Source: Pseudomonadota bacterium (GTDB taxonomy: Bacteria > Myxococcota_A > Bradymonadia > Bradymonadales > GCA-2716585). Taken from it: DNA of 64,000 bases. The notes below the pieces were generated by a model, which was not told the DNA's origin, did not search any database, and worked only from the letters and a program-made list of their open reading frames with translations. Shown here piece after piece: positions 52,088 through 60,153 of the stretch; position 1 is the stretch's first letter; each line of letters begins with the position of its first letter. The position numbers and the translations under genes are program-made. The DNA is taken from the NCBI GenBank assembly GCA_005804885.1, contig SYOX01000208.1, positions 23,728 through 87,727 of the forward strand. Reading direction: 5' to 3'.

Positions 52088-52921
52088 GTGGGACACCATC
52101 TCTATTCGATATGTTTTTCTCACTATGTGGAGCGGGCGCGGTGGGCGCTGGATCACTTCGAGGTTCCGTATGTGGAGTCGAGGTACATGCCGCTCTTTCA
52201 TTTTCCGGCGGTGGCGGCGATGACGCTGGGTCATCGGGGCCGGTGGGACAAGGTGTCGAGCCCCTACTCGACGCCCTTGCTGGTGTTGGAGGGGGGGAAG
52301 AGGGTTCAGGATTCGGCGGCGATCTCGCGCTGGGCCTCGGACACCTTCGGGGATGAGGAGACGAGCCTCTATCCGTCGCAGGAGGTCGAGCGGATCGAGC
52401 GAGAGCTTCACGACAGGCTTGGGCCGCACACGAGGCGGGCGATCTACTTCGAGGGGCTGTCGAGGCCGGACATCATGATCGAGCTGGCGCGCCGCAATGT
52501 GGGGTCGGTGCAGGCGGCGCTCTTCACGGCCAGCTATCCGCTCTTTCGGAGGGCGTTGGTCAAGGCGCTGAGGATCACGGCGCAGAGCGCGGCGCGCTCG
52601 CTGGATCAGGTCCGGGAGGTCTTCGAGGAGCTGGAGGGTCGCTACGGGGGTCGGCGCTACCTCGTCGGGGACAGGCTCACGGCGGCGGACATCTCGCTGG
52701 CGTGCATGGCGGCGCCGGTGCTCTTGCCGACGCCCGAGCACGGCTACGGGGCCGTGCTGCCTTCGATCGAGGTCCTGGACCCGCACGTCGTGGATCTGGT
52801 CGAGGAGTTCAGGGCGACGCCGACGGGCCAGCGCGCCTTGAGGCTCTTTGTCGAGTCGCGGCGGGCCAGAGCTTCGGAGATGCGAGGGCGTCGGGCGCAG
52901 ATGGGGGAGGTTGGGGGATGA
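52088..52921 (+). CDS. Glutathione S-transferase-like protein
   Basis: 277 residues from GTG 52088, with GAGGAGG 7 bases upstream. The N-terminal thioredoxin-fold half (HLYSICFSHYVERARWALDH, PLLVLEGGKRVQDSAAISRW) has the cis-Pro region (YSTPLLV) and the DS/SRW gamma-glutamyl-contact segment of GSTs. The C-terminal helical domain contains GGRRYLVGDRLTAADISLACMAAP, the standard N-capping box. The likely active-site residue is in the SICFSHY region. Substrates are unknown. The stop overlaps the next gene (ATGA), so the thioesterase is co-translated. Confidence 0.85.
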   Translation: MGHHLYSICFSHYVERARWALDHFEVPYVESRYMPLFHFPAVAAMTLGHRGRWDKVSSPYSTPLLVLEGGKRVQDSAAISRWASDTFGDEETSLYPSQEVERIERELHDRLGPHTRRAIYFEGLSRPDIMIELARRNVGSVQAALFTASYPLFRRALVKALRITAQSAARSLDQVREVFEELEGRYGGRRYLVGDRLTAADISLACMAAPVLLPTPEHGYGAVLPSIEVLDPHVVDLVEEFRATPTGQRALRLFVESRRARASEMRGRRAQMGEVGG

Positions 52922-53328
52922 GGGTGACTGCGGAGGCCTTCGAGGCGATGGTGCGCGAGCACATCCCGATGAGCCAGATGCTGGACTTCGCGGTCGAGCG
53001 CATGGAAGCCGGCGAGGCGGAGGTGAGGTTGCGCTTCGGGCCGCTGCTGTCGAGGCCGGGGGGGATCATCAGCGGGCCGTCGATGATGATCCTGGCCGAC
53101 ACGGCGCTCTTTGCGGCGGTGGTGTCCGAGGTGGGCCTTGGGGTGAAGGTGGCGACGACGAGCTTGAACTTCAGCTTCCTGAAGGGGGCGCCGCAGGTCG
53201 ATCTGCTGGGCAAGGCCAGGCTGATCAAGCGCGGCCGGCGGTCGGCCTACGGGGAGATCGTCATCACCTCGGGGGAGGACCCCGAGCCGGTCTGCCATGC
53301 GACGGGGAGCTACGCGATATGGTCTTGA
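52918..53328 (+). CDS. PaaI-type hotdog-fold thioesterase
   Basis: 136 residues from ATG 52918, overlapping the GST stop and preceded by GGGGGAGG-like purines. The hotdog fold shows GGIISGPSMMILADTALFAAVVSEVG, where PaaI enzymes have the HGG..ALAD helix with catalytic Asp and Asn/Gly, and VKVATTSLNFSFLKGA as the next strand. It ends VCHATGSYAIWS. Family members hydrolyse acyl-CoA thioesters, including phenylacetyl- and long-chain acyl-CoA. Coupling to a GST suggests detoxification or aromatic or fatty-acyl metabolism, but the substrate cannot be told. Confidence 0.85.
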   Translation: MRVTAEAFEAMVREHIPMSQMLDFAVERMEAGEAEVRLRFGPLLSRPGGIISGPSMMILADTALFAAVVSEVGLGVKVATTSLNFSFLKGAPQVDLLGKARLIKRGRRSAYGEIVITSGEDPEPVCHATGSYAIWS

Positions 53329-53376
53329 GGCGGCCACTTCTATAAGTGATCGCGGTGGTCGGTTCGGCCTGCGGCC

Positions 53377-54795
53377 TCAGTCCTGGAGGGTGAAGGAGAC
53401 TTGATCCCGGGCGAGGATGCGGCCCTGGGCGTCGAGGGCTCTGGCCTCGATGGTGCGCCGGCCGAGGGTGTCGAAGGTGAAGGGCAGGGGGAAGTTGTCC
53501 AAGGCATCCCTGGAGACGCCCAGCGTATGTCGGCCCTCGGCGACGTACATGACCGCGGCGACCTCGCCGCGGGTGACGGCGCGCAGGACGAGGGGGTTGT
53601 TCAGCAGCGCGCCCTCGTCGGGGGAGGTGAGCCGGACGCCGGCTCCTGAGGCGCCCAGCGGCAGGATGTGGAGCATGAGGTTGGCGCGGGCCACCTCGGC
53701 GCCCCGTTGGTCGAGGCCCTGGGCCAGGATGGCGCGGTGGCCCGTCTCCTGAAGCTGGAGGCGCAGGGGGAAGCCGTCGGCGCCTTGGGTGGTGTCGCCG
53801 ACGGGGTGGCCGCCGATGCTCCACTGGACGCGGGCGACGGTGGGGTGGGCGTCGAGGGAGAGGACGTCGCCGTTGTGGATCTTGTCGCCGTCGTTGAAGT
53901 TTCGGATGGCCATGGGCAGGGGAGATTCGCCTGGGGTGACGACGATGGAGAGGGTGGCCTGTCCGACGCGCTGGTTGTTCTTGTCAAAGGCGGAGGCGGT
54001 GATGGTGCGGCGGCCGAGGTCGTGGAAGGTGTAGCGGGCGGTGAAGTGCTGGTCGAGGCGCTCGGCGGCGCCGAGCAGGAAGCCGTCGGCGCTGAAGCGG
54101 ACGTGGTGGACCTGGGGGGCGGCCTCGACCTTGAACCAGACGGCATTGCGGGCCGAGGCGCCAGGGGCGGGGCTGACGAAGCGTATCGAGGCATGGTTCT
54201 GCCCGCCATCGCAAGGCCCCGCGCCGGGCGGCGTGGCGCCGTTGAACTCCCAGTGCCAGTCCTCGGAGGGTACGGTGCGGTGGAAGTCGAAGCGAGCGGC
54301 GTTGCGGCGGAGCCAGTCGTAGACGCCCCACTCCTGGGTGTTGAGGTCGAGGGCGTGGCCGCTCTGGTGGTTGCTGTAGCCGGGGGCGGCGGCGAGGCTG
54401 CAGTTGTTGCAGGAGCAGGAGGTGTAGCAGCTGTAGAGGTATTGCTGCTCGGCGTTGCTCCTGAAGCCGCTGATGATCCGGAGGTTGACGCCTTCGCGGC
54501 TGGCGGCCTGCCTCATCTTGAAGAAGGCGTCGGCGGTCGAGGACTCGACGGGCTTGCCGTCGATGTGGATCAGATCGATGGCGAAGGCCCGACCTTGCTC
54601 ATAGCCCGTGTCCGAGCGTTCCGTGCAGTTGATCTGTCCGGCCTTGAGGGCGGCGACGGGCGCGTCTTCCTCGGGTCTGGACTCGTGAGCGCTCTCTGAG
54701 GGGTCCAGCTCGTCCGGTTCTGGGGGAGAGTCTGCGACGCAACCTGCCGCGCAGATCGCGATCAGGAACCCCATCAAGGCGTTGCCCTTCATCAT
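53377..54795 (-). CDS. VanY/M15-type D-Ala-D-Ala carboxypeptidase lipoprotein with three Ig-like domains
   Basis: 472 residues. ATG 54795 is chosen and ATG 54792 is adjacent. The lipobox is CAAGC. After an acidic linker comes an M15B peptidase domain: SGFRSNAEQQYL, zinc motif GYSNHQSGHALDL (His and Asp ligands in SxHxxGxAxD), and EDWHWEF with the catalytic Glu-equivalent and third ligand. The segment CYTSCSCNNC is an unusual Cys cluster between the first two motifs. The C-terminal half holds three about 85-residue Ig-like repeats with parallel endings (LGRRTITASAFDKNNQRVG, TGHRAILAQGLDQRGAEVA, LGRRTIEARALDAQGRILA), probably cell-wall or surface binding. It likely trims peptidoglycan stem peptides in the periplasm. 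Confidence 0.87.
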   Translation of the reverse strand: MMKGNALMGFLIAICAAGCVADSPPEPDELDPSESAHESRPEEDAPVAALKAGQINCTERSDTGYEQGRAFAIDLIHIDGKPVESSTADAFFKMRQAASREGVNLRIISGFRSNAEQQYLYSCYTSCSCNNCSLAAAPGYSNHQSGHALDLNTQEWGVYDWLRRNAARFDFHRTVPSEDWHWEFNGATPPGAGPCDGGQNHASIRFVSPAPGASARNAVWFKVEAAPQVHHVRFSADGFLLGAAERLDQHFTARYTFHDLGRRTITASAFDKNNQRVGQATLSIVVTPGESPLPMAIRNFNDGDKIHNGDVLSLDAHPTVARVQWSIGGHPVGDTTQGADGFPLRLQLQETGHRAILAQGLDQRGAEVARANLMLHILPLGASGAGVRLTSPDEGALLNNPLVLRAVTRGEVAAVMYVAEGRHTLGVSRDALDNFPLPFTFDTLGRRTIEARALDAQGRILARDQVSFTLQD

Positions 54796-54973
54796 GCCTT
54801 TCCATCTCCTGGTTGAGGTGACTGCTGGTCGGTGGATCTCATGAGCAAGGCTCGTGCCGTCGCATGATCCGACGGGCGGGGCCGTGTTCGTGGGGAGGAG
54901 AAGGGATTGGAGGGGGTGGGGTGTGCGGGTTTGGCTGAGGCGCGCGCGCCACAGGAGGTCTCTGGGGTCGTCG

Positions 54974-55029
54974 AACTCCCCCTCCTGTCCTCCCTCTCGC
55001 TGCGCAAGGGGGAGGGACGCTCGCGGTTC
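54974..55029 (+). repeat. Diverged relative of the 3.2-kb repeat family
   Basis: CTCCCCCTCCTGTCC, a CCCTC hairpin through CTGCGCAAGG, then GGGAGGGACGCTCGCGG. It shares the start, central hairpin and GACGCTCG end of the 59-bp elements at 3239-3528, with many changes. It lies in the gene-free region 54796-55575. Confidence 0.55.
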
Positions 55030-55048
55030 GGGCACGGCGGAACGGCGG

Positions 55049-55275
55049 GTCGACTTCGTTGACGGGTACGTCGGGATCGGCGAGTCGACTTCGTAGTCGG
55101 ACACGTCGGGATCGTGGAGTCGACTTCGATGACGGGCACGTCGGGATCGGCGAGTCGACTTTGTTGATGGGCGCGTCGAGATCGGGGAGTCGACTTCGTT
55201 GACGGACACGTCGAGATCAACGAGTCGACTTCGATGACGGGCACGTCGAGATCGGGGAGTCGACTTCGTTGGTGC
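55049..55275. repeat. 35-bp minisatellite, about 6.5 tandem copies
   Basis: Units start at 55049, 55084, 55119, 55154, 55189, 55224 and 55259, an exact 35-bp period. Each begins GTCGACTTCG (SalI site included) and contains GACGGGCACGTC, a small hairpin in most copies, and GATCGGSGA. Variation is at a few positions per unit. No spacers are present, so it is not CRISPR. It is not a multiple of three and I see no gene reading through it. Confidence 0.9.
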
Positions 55276-55296
55276 GATCTGCACGTTGACGGTCCA

Positions 55297-55355
55297 CCCG
55301 GGCTTGCGCCCGGGCCTTGGGTTTTGTCCTGGGTCGCCCCGCCATCTGGCGGGGC
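55297..55355. repeat. Two strong hairpins in the gene-free region
   Basis: CCCGGGC-TTGC-GCCCGGG (55297-55314) and GCCCCGCC-ATCT-GGCGGGGC (55336-55355) are perfect 7- and 8-bp stems, separated by GTTTTGTCC. They end the repeat cluster. The rest of 55356-55575 shows nothing I can name. Confidence 0.7.
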
Positions 55356-55575
55356 TGGCGAGGGGGCGTTGGAGTGCCAGCGATGGGCCGGCTTGGGGGC
55401 GGCGCTCGCTGCTTGTGGTAGGCGCTGGTGGTTTGTTGCGGTGCGGAGTTGGTTTCTGGTCGATGCGCGGGTGGTGGTCATCGATTTCATTGTGCGGCGC
55501 GGAATTTTGGTGAGCGTGTGCAGCATTGGGGGATCGTGGCGCGGGGGTGAGCGGCGTTGATGGGGGGGGGCGGGG

Positions 55576-57810
55576 TCAGGGTGTGCTCAGGGGCTGGACC
55601 TGGGCGGGGACGCACTTGTGCCAGGGTGTGCCGACGAAGGGGTCGCGGTCTTGGAGCGAGGTCAGGTCGTTGGGGGAGACGCCTGGGGTTTGCTGTCCGG
55701 GGTGGTCGAGGCCGAGGCCGTTGGGGAGTGAGATGTGGCCGGGCAGCATGGTGTCGCTGACCTCGACGGTGACGGTCGCCGCGCCTCTGGGTGTGGTGAG
55801 GCGAACCTGGCCGCCGGTTTCGACGCCGAGCCTGGCGGCGTCGAGGGGGTTCATGAAGAGGGCGCCCTGAGGGTCCTTCTTGCGCCAGTCGGGGTGGCGG
55901 ATGATGGTGTTTGCGGTGAAGGCGCGGCGCTCTCCGGCGGAGAGGGTGAAGGGGAAATCCTCATTGATTTCGGGCGCTTTGAGGGCGAGGATCTCGGCGA
56001 GCATGTCGGGCAGGGCGAGCTTGATGCGGCCCTTGGGGGTCCTGGGGCGGAGGTCTTCCCATTGGCCGCGGGCGAAGACGACGCCGGTGGGGGTGTCGAT
56101 GATGGCCTGGAAGAGCTTGAGCGCTGCGGCGGCGGGTGGGCCTTCGAAGCCGGCTCTGGCGAGGTCGGCGCCGTGATCCATGGCGCAGCGGAAGGCGAGT
56201 CCGAGGAGGACGGCGCCTTCGGCGGTGCCGGTCGGGAGGGTCGGGCCGAGGGTGCGGTAGAGGATGGCGGCGGCGTAGCCGTTGAGCGAGGGGTTGGCGA
56301 TGACGTGCTGCATGAAGGCGGCGCCGTAGGCCATCAGGCCGTGGCGGGCTGCGGCGTGGAGGGGGGCGAGTGTGTCGTCGTTGAAGGCGCCGAGGGCTTC
56401 GCAGAGGCGGGCGTGGATCTCGGCCTCGGGGAGGGGTCCGGGGGGTGGGGGCAGGATGGCGGGGCGGAGGTGGAAGGCGTTGTCGGGGAATTCGAAGTTG
56501 AAGAAGGTGGCCTCGGCTTTTTCGAATTGGGTCGAGGCGGGCAGGACGTAGTCGGCCAGGCGGGCGGTCTCGCTCATGGCGACGTCGATGACGACCAGGG
56601 TGTCGAGGCTTTCGAGGGCCTCGCGCATGCGCTGGCTGTCGGCCAGGGAGTGTGCGGGGTTGGTGGCCTCGACGATCATGGCGCGGTAGCGGGCGTCGTG
56701 GTCGGTCAGGATCTCTTCGGCGATGACATTGCAGGGGACGAGGCCGCTGATGATCCGGGCGCCGACGACGGGGCTCCTCTTGCCGCCGTCGCCGGTGGCG
56801 AAGGGGACCAGCGTGGTGGGGATGTACTGGGCGCCGGGCTTGCCGAAGTTGCCGGTGAGCAGGAAGAGCAGGCGGTGGAGGTAGCTCACGAGGGTCGAGT
56901 TGCGGTTCATCTGGACGCCCAGATCCTCCATGCTGGAGAGGGAGGTCGCGGCGGCGATGCGGCGAGCGGCGTCGCGGAGCTGTTCCTCGGGGACGCCGGA
57001 GCGCGCGGCGCAGTCCGAGATGTCGACGCCTCGGAGGACGGCGAGGACCTCGTCGAGCCCTTCGGCGCGGGCGTCGAGGAAGTCCGTGTCGAGCAGGTGC
57101 TCTTCGGCGAGGGTGGCCAGCATGGCGAGCAGGAGCCAGGCGTCGCCGCCCGGTCGGACCTGGAGGTGGATGTCGGCCATCTCGGCGGTCTTCGTGCGGC
57201 GTGGGTCGATGACGATGAGGGTGCGGGCGGGGTCCTGGGCGATCTCCTTGAGGGTGGTGCGGGCGCGCTGGATGGAGTGGGAGTGCCAGGGGTTTTTACC
57301 AATGAAGAGGGCCACTTCGCAGTGTTCGAAGTCGCCGCGGGTCGCCCCGCCGAGCATCCGGTCGGCGATCCAGAACTCGCCGGTCTTCTCCTGGGCCAGG
57401 GCGCTGGACTTGAAGATCGAGCCCAGGGCTCTGCGCGTGGAGGTGGCGTAGGCGCCGGGCAGGTGGTTGCCCTGTCCGCCGCCGCCGTAATAGAAGATCG
57501 AGGCGCCGCCCCAGGTGTCGCGGACCTTGGAGAGGCGCTCGGCGACCTCCTTGATGGCGACGTCCCAGGAGATCTCTTCGAAGGTGCCGTCGCCCTTCTT
57601 GCGAAGCGGGAGGGTGAGGCGGTGGCCGGCGTTTTGATAGAAGTCGAGGCGGTGGGCCTTCTCGCAGGCGTAGCCTCTGGAGGCGGGGTGGCGCTTGTCA
57701 CCTCGGAAGCGCAAGAACTGGCGGCCGTCGTCGCCCCCGAGTTGAACTTCAATGCCGCAGTTGCACTCGCAGAGGATGCAGGCGGTCGGTGTCCACTGGG
57801 CCTGGGTCAT
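55576..57810 (-). CDS. Molybdopterin oxidoreductase with N-terminal [4Fe-4S] site
   Basis: 744 residues from ATG 57810, with GGAG 7 bases upstream. The N-terminus binds [4Fe-4S] through CILCECNCG and a fourth Cys in YACEKA. The bis-molybdopterin guanine dinucleotide domains follow: EISWDVAIKEVAERL, GGGGQGNHLPG, LFIGKNPWHSHS, LIVIDPRRTKTAEMADIHLQVRPGGD. The C-terminal molydopterin-dinucleotide-binding barrel contains FMNPLDAARLGVETGGQVRLTTPRG and ends near GVSPNDLTS. There is no Tat signal and no obvious Cys/SeCys/Ser Mo ligand, so the substrate is open. It resembles the catalytic chains of formate dehydrogenase/nitrate reductase-like cytoplasmic enzymes, with no partner subunits nearby. Confidence 0.88.
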   Translation of the reverse strand: MTQAQWTPTACILCECNCGIEVQLGGDDGRQFLRFRGDKRHPASRGYACEKAHRLDFYQNAGHRLTLPLRKKGDGTFEEISWDVAIKEVAERLSKVRDTWGGASIFYYGGGGQGNHLPGAYATSTRRALGSIFKSSALAQEKTGEFWIADRMLGGATRGDFEHCEVALFIGKNPWHSHSIQRARTTLKEIAQDPARTLIVIDPRRTKTAEMADIHLQVRPGGDAWLLLAMLATLAEEHLLDTDFLDARAEGLDEVLAVLRGVDISDCAARSGVPEEQLRDAARRIAAATSLSSMEDLGVQMNRNSTLVSYLHRLLFLLTGNFGKPGAQYIPTTLVPFATGDGGKRSPVVGARIISGLVPCNVIAEEILTDHDARYRAMIVEATNPAHSLADSQRMREALESLDTLVVIDVAMSETARLADYVLPASTQFEKAEATFFNFEFPDNAFHLRPAILPPPPGPLPEAEIHARLCEALGAFNDDTLAPLHAAARHGLMAYGAAFMQHVIANPSLNGYAAAILYRTLGPTLPTGTAEGAVLLGLAFRCAMDHGADLARAGFEGPPAAAALKLFQAIIDTPTGVVFARGQWEDLRPRTPKGRIKLALPDMLAEILALKAPEINEDFPFTLSAGERRAFTANTIIRHPDWRKKDPQGALFMNPLDAARLGVETGGQVRLTTPRGAATVTVEVSDTMLPGHISLPNGLGLDHPGQQTPGVSPNDLTSLQDRDPFVGTPWHKCVPAQVQPLSTP

Positions 57811-58088
57811 GGCGTCGCTCCGTGGGGACGGGTAAGGCGGTGATGGCGCGCCGAGGGGCTCGGGGTGGCGCCTTGTCAGGGGGGCCTCTCTGGCGCCTCC
57901 GTCGGATGGGGTGGCGCGGTGAGGCGGCGATCGGCGTTGCCGTTGGACGCTATTGGGGCGCAGGGCGAAGGGAGGTGTCAAGGGCACCCGCGCGGAATCC
58001 GGGGTTGGAGGGGGGGCGATCAGGAGGAGAGAGGGTGTCCCGCAACGCGGCGCAGGTCATCCGCACCCCCGACGCCCCGATCCCGGCG

Positions 58089-58733
58089 TCAGGGCGCGAG
58101 CGTGATGACGGCGTCCACTGGGGTGCTGCCGAACTCGAACCCCTCGCCGACCGCGAAGTCGATCGTCGTGCCGGCCTCCACCGTCTCGGTCAACGAGAAG
58201 GGGGCGTCGTCCGGAGTCGTCGCCACCGTGAAGACGACGGCGTCATCCTTCGAGATGAAGACGCTCAGGGCCCCGCTGTCGCCGGCGAGGAAGGTGCCCT
58301 CGATCGTCGCGGTGCCTGCGGCCGGCGACGTCCAGCGCAGCACCGCGAGCTCGCCGTTCGGGCCGGGGTGGAAGTTCACGGCGCCTGCGGGGATGCCGTT
58401 GCAGGACTTGTCGACGGTGAAGTTCTTCGCGATGACGGGCGGCCCGCCGATGGCGCCGTCGAACCAGTCGGTGACGATGCCCTGGCAATCGCCGCCGCCC
58501 TCCGCCGTCGTGTCGAACAGGGTGAACGCGCCGTCCACGGCCGGCTTCCAGCCGTACGCGTACGCGCCGTTCGGGTTCTCGACGAGGCTGAAGTCTTCGG
58601 CGATATCAAAGACTTGTTCTTCGCCCTCGACTTCGCCGACTTCTGCTTGTGTGTCCTGGCAAGCTGCCAGCGCACAACCAAGAGCAGTTGAGAGCAGCAA
58701 TTGCGGGAACGGGTTCTTCAATGAAATTTTCAT
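58089..58733 (-). CDS. Small lipoprotein with PEP-CTERM-type sandwich domain
   Basis: 214 residues from ATG 58733, with GGAG upstream. A signal peptide ends in CALAAC (lipobox), then an acidic linker. The mature domain (about 45-214) has the pattern FSLVENPNGAYAYGW ... NFHPGPNGELAVLRWTSPAAGTATIEGTF, known from many secreted proteins of Planctomycetes, cyanobacteria and Myxococcota, often with a C-terminal anchor. Here the protein is lipid-anchored instead. It is a beta-sandwich with calcium-like loops. The biochemical role is unknown, presumably surface binding. About 280 bp separate it from the molybdo-enzyme gene. Confidence 0.75.
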   Translation of the reverse strand: MKISLKNPFPQLLLSTALGCALAACQDTQAEVGEVEGEEQVFDIAEDFSLVENPNGAYAYGWKPAVDGAFTLFDTTAEGGGDCQGIVTDWFDGAIGGPPVIAKNFTVDKSCNGIPAGAVNFHPGPNGELAVLRWTSPAAGTATIEGTFLAGDSGALSVFISKDDAVVFTVATTPDDAPFSLTETVEAGTTIDFAVGEGFEFGSTPVDAVITLAP

Positions 58734-59018
58734 ATTGTCTCCGGGGTGTTGCACGTCGTGGCTGAACGAGAGGCATAAGGCGATTCCAGCCGATCCGTCT
58801 GCGCGTTGCATCGGATGCATGTGGGTAACCCAAGCGGTCCCGAGTTGTCGAGGTGTTGGCCCTTCAGGCGGCTTTTGCAGCCCGATCGCTCTCTTATCCG
58901 CGCTGGCGAGCGCGTTTTGAGCGTGCCGCATTTTTCGGCAAGCCCGACTGTTGCGGGATCGATGGGGATCGGGACGCCGTGCAATGTCGCTGGGCATGTG
59001 CTTGTCTGCGGGTGGGAA
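58734..59018. other. Intergenic region left of the inverted-repeat cassette
   Basis: No gene is supported. Short frames exist on both strands but lack ribosome sites. It is presumably the promoter region of the lipoprotein at 58089. Confidence 0.4.
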
Positions 59019-59139
59019 ATCACCTTTGAAGCGGTGCCTCCTTGGGCGGTCTAGCACCGGCGAGGGTGTTGTCTATCCCGCCCACCAGCGACATAGTCTC
59101 GGGGAGGTTTGCCGCCTGCGGGCGGTATAAGAAGGATGT
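59019..59139 (+). repeat. Left 121-bp inverted repeat of the SUKH cassette
   Basis: Runs from ATCACCTTTGAAGCGGTGCC to GAAGGATGT. It is an inverted copy of 59790-59910, matching at about 108 of 121 positions by my count. The longest shared stretches are CCCGCCCACCAGCGACATAGTC and CGGGGAGGTTTGCCGCCTGCGGGCGG. Read outward, both arms encode a similar peptide (RPQAANLPxTMSLVGG). Confidence 0.9.
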
Positions 59140-59267
59140 ATCACTTCCCTGTCGGTCTAACGAACGATAAAGCTCAGCAGACGGCGGGGCAGAGTGAGCC
59201 ACACGTCACAAAAAGCCTCATGCCCCCGCCGCCTGCTGCAGCTCTGGTTCGGCGTGCTTTTGCGGGA

Positions 59268-59768
59268 CTACATCAGCTTCAACTTGCCGGACTCCATCGA
59301 CTCGACCAGATCGGCCAGCCAGGCTTCGACGCTCGGGTACTTGACCGGCCGGTCCTCGTCGGCCTTCCAGAACGCGACGAGCTGGCCGGGTTGCCCGCCG
59401 TCCTCAGCGGCCACGTCCAGGCACAGATGGCTGCCGCCGCCATTGGACAGGAACGGCACCCACCCCCGCCGCCACCACTCCGGCCGGTCGAAGTCCGACC
59501 CGATCATGCCGTCGAGCAACATTTTGGAGTTCGCCACGCTCTCCAGCGGAGAGAACATGCGGTTCATCTGGAGCGACTCGTTGTTGCCGTTCGCCTGCCC
59601 ATTCCGCCAGCGGTACAGGGCGCGGAATGCGGCGGGCAGCTTGAGCGCGAACTGGATCTCGAAGGCGTCGAGTTGAGCATCGGTGACGCCCGGCTGAAGG
59701 CCGGCAAAGTAGTCGGGCCGGTTGGCCTCCAGCCAGCGGTCCAGCCGCCCGATCATCGCCTCCACCAT
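59268..59768 (-). CDS. SMI1/KNR4 (SUKH) family protein
   Basis: 166 residues from ATG 59768, with GGAGGG 6 bases upstream. It has the SUKH signature: an opening helix MIGRLDRWLEANRP, LDAFEIQFALKLPAAFRALYRWRNGQ, the central RGWVPFLSNGGGSHLCLDVAAE strand pair and a final VEAWLADLVESME helix. Bacterial SUKH proteins are mostly immunity proteins against polymorphic toxins, and others are regulatory. No toxin gene is adjacent. The gene sits alone inside a pair of 121-bp inverted repeats, so it may have arrived as a captured immunity gene (inference). Confidence 0.88.
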   Translation of the reverse strand: MVEAMIGRLDRWLEANRPDYFAGLQPGVTDAQLDAFEIQFALKLPAAFRALYRWRNGQANGNNESLQMNRMFSPLESVANSKMLLDGMIGSDFDRPEWWRRGWVPFLSNGGGSHLCLDVAAEDGGQPGQLVAFWKADEDRPVKYPSVEAWLADLVESMESGKLKLM

Positions 59769-59789
59769 CCGCGCGCCCTCCGCTGCCGA

Positions 59790-59910
59790 ACATCCTTCTC
59801 AACCCGCCCGCAGGCGGCAAACCTCCCCGCGACTATGTCGCTGGTGGGCGGGACAAGCAACCCCCTCGCCGGTTCCAGACCGCCCAAGGGAGCACCGCCT
59901 CAAAGGTGAT
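59790..59910 (-). repeat. Right 121-bp inverted repeat of the SUKH cassette
   Basis: Inverted copy of 59019-59139, starting ACATCCTTCTCAACCCGCC and ending AAAGGTGAT. It begins 21 bp upstream of the SUKH start codon. The 240 bp after it (to 60153) hold no gene I can support. Confidence 0.9.
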
Positions 59911-60153
59911 ATCCCCTGGAGAATCGTCCTGTTGACGGCGCCAGGATCTCCAGGCGCTGCTCTGGCACCCATCGCTCGGATGGTGACAGGATTGTGTTCC
60001 AATCCAAGCTGTATCAGACTTACGAGAAACGCGGCTCGGCGCGCAATGACGTGGTCTGGAGGCAGGTGGGGTCCAGGACTGCGTCTTTGTTGGGCTGCAA
60101 TGCCGTTCTGGCCATCGTTGGCCCCGACAGTCCCCATCCCAAAGGTGAACGCC

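Noticed and set aside
55049..55275. CRISPR array
   Set aside because: Units are directly tandem with no unique spacers, and no cas genes are nearby.
54792..55526. Minus-strand open frame across the repeats
   Set aside because: It only translates the 35-bp minisatellite and hairpins into Ser/Arg-rich text. It has no ribosome site, and its start is in the repeat cluster.
59109..59909. Plus-strand frame spanning the SUKH cassette
   Set aside because: It is antisense to the convincing SUKH gene. Its similar ends merely reflect the inverted repeats.
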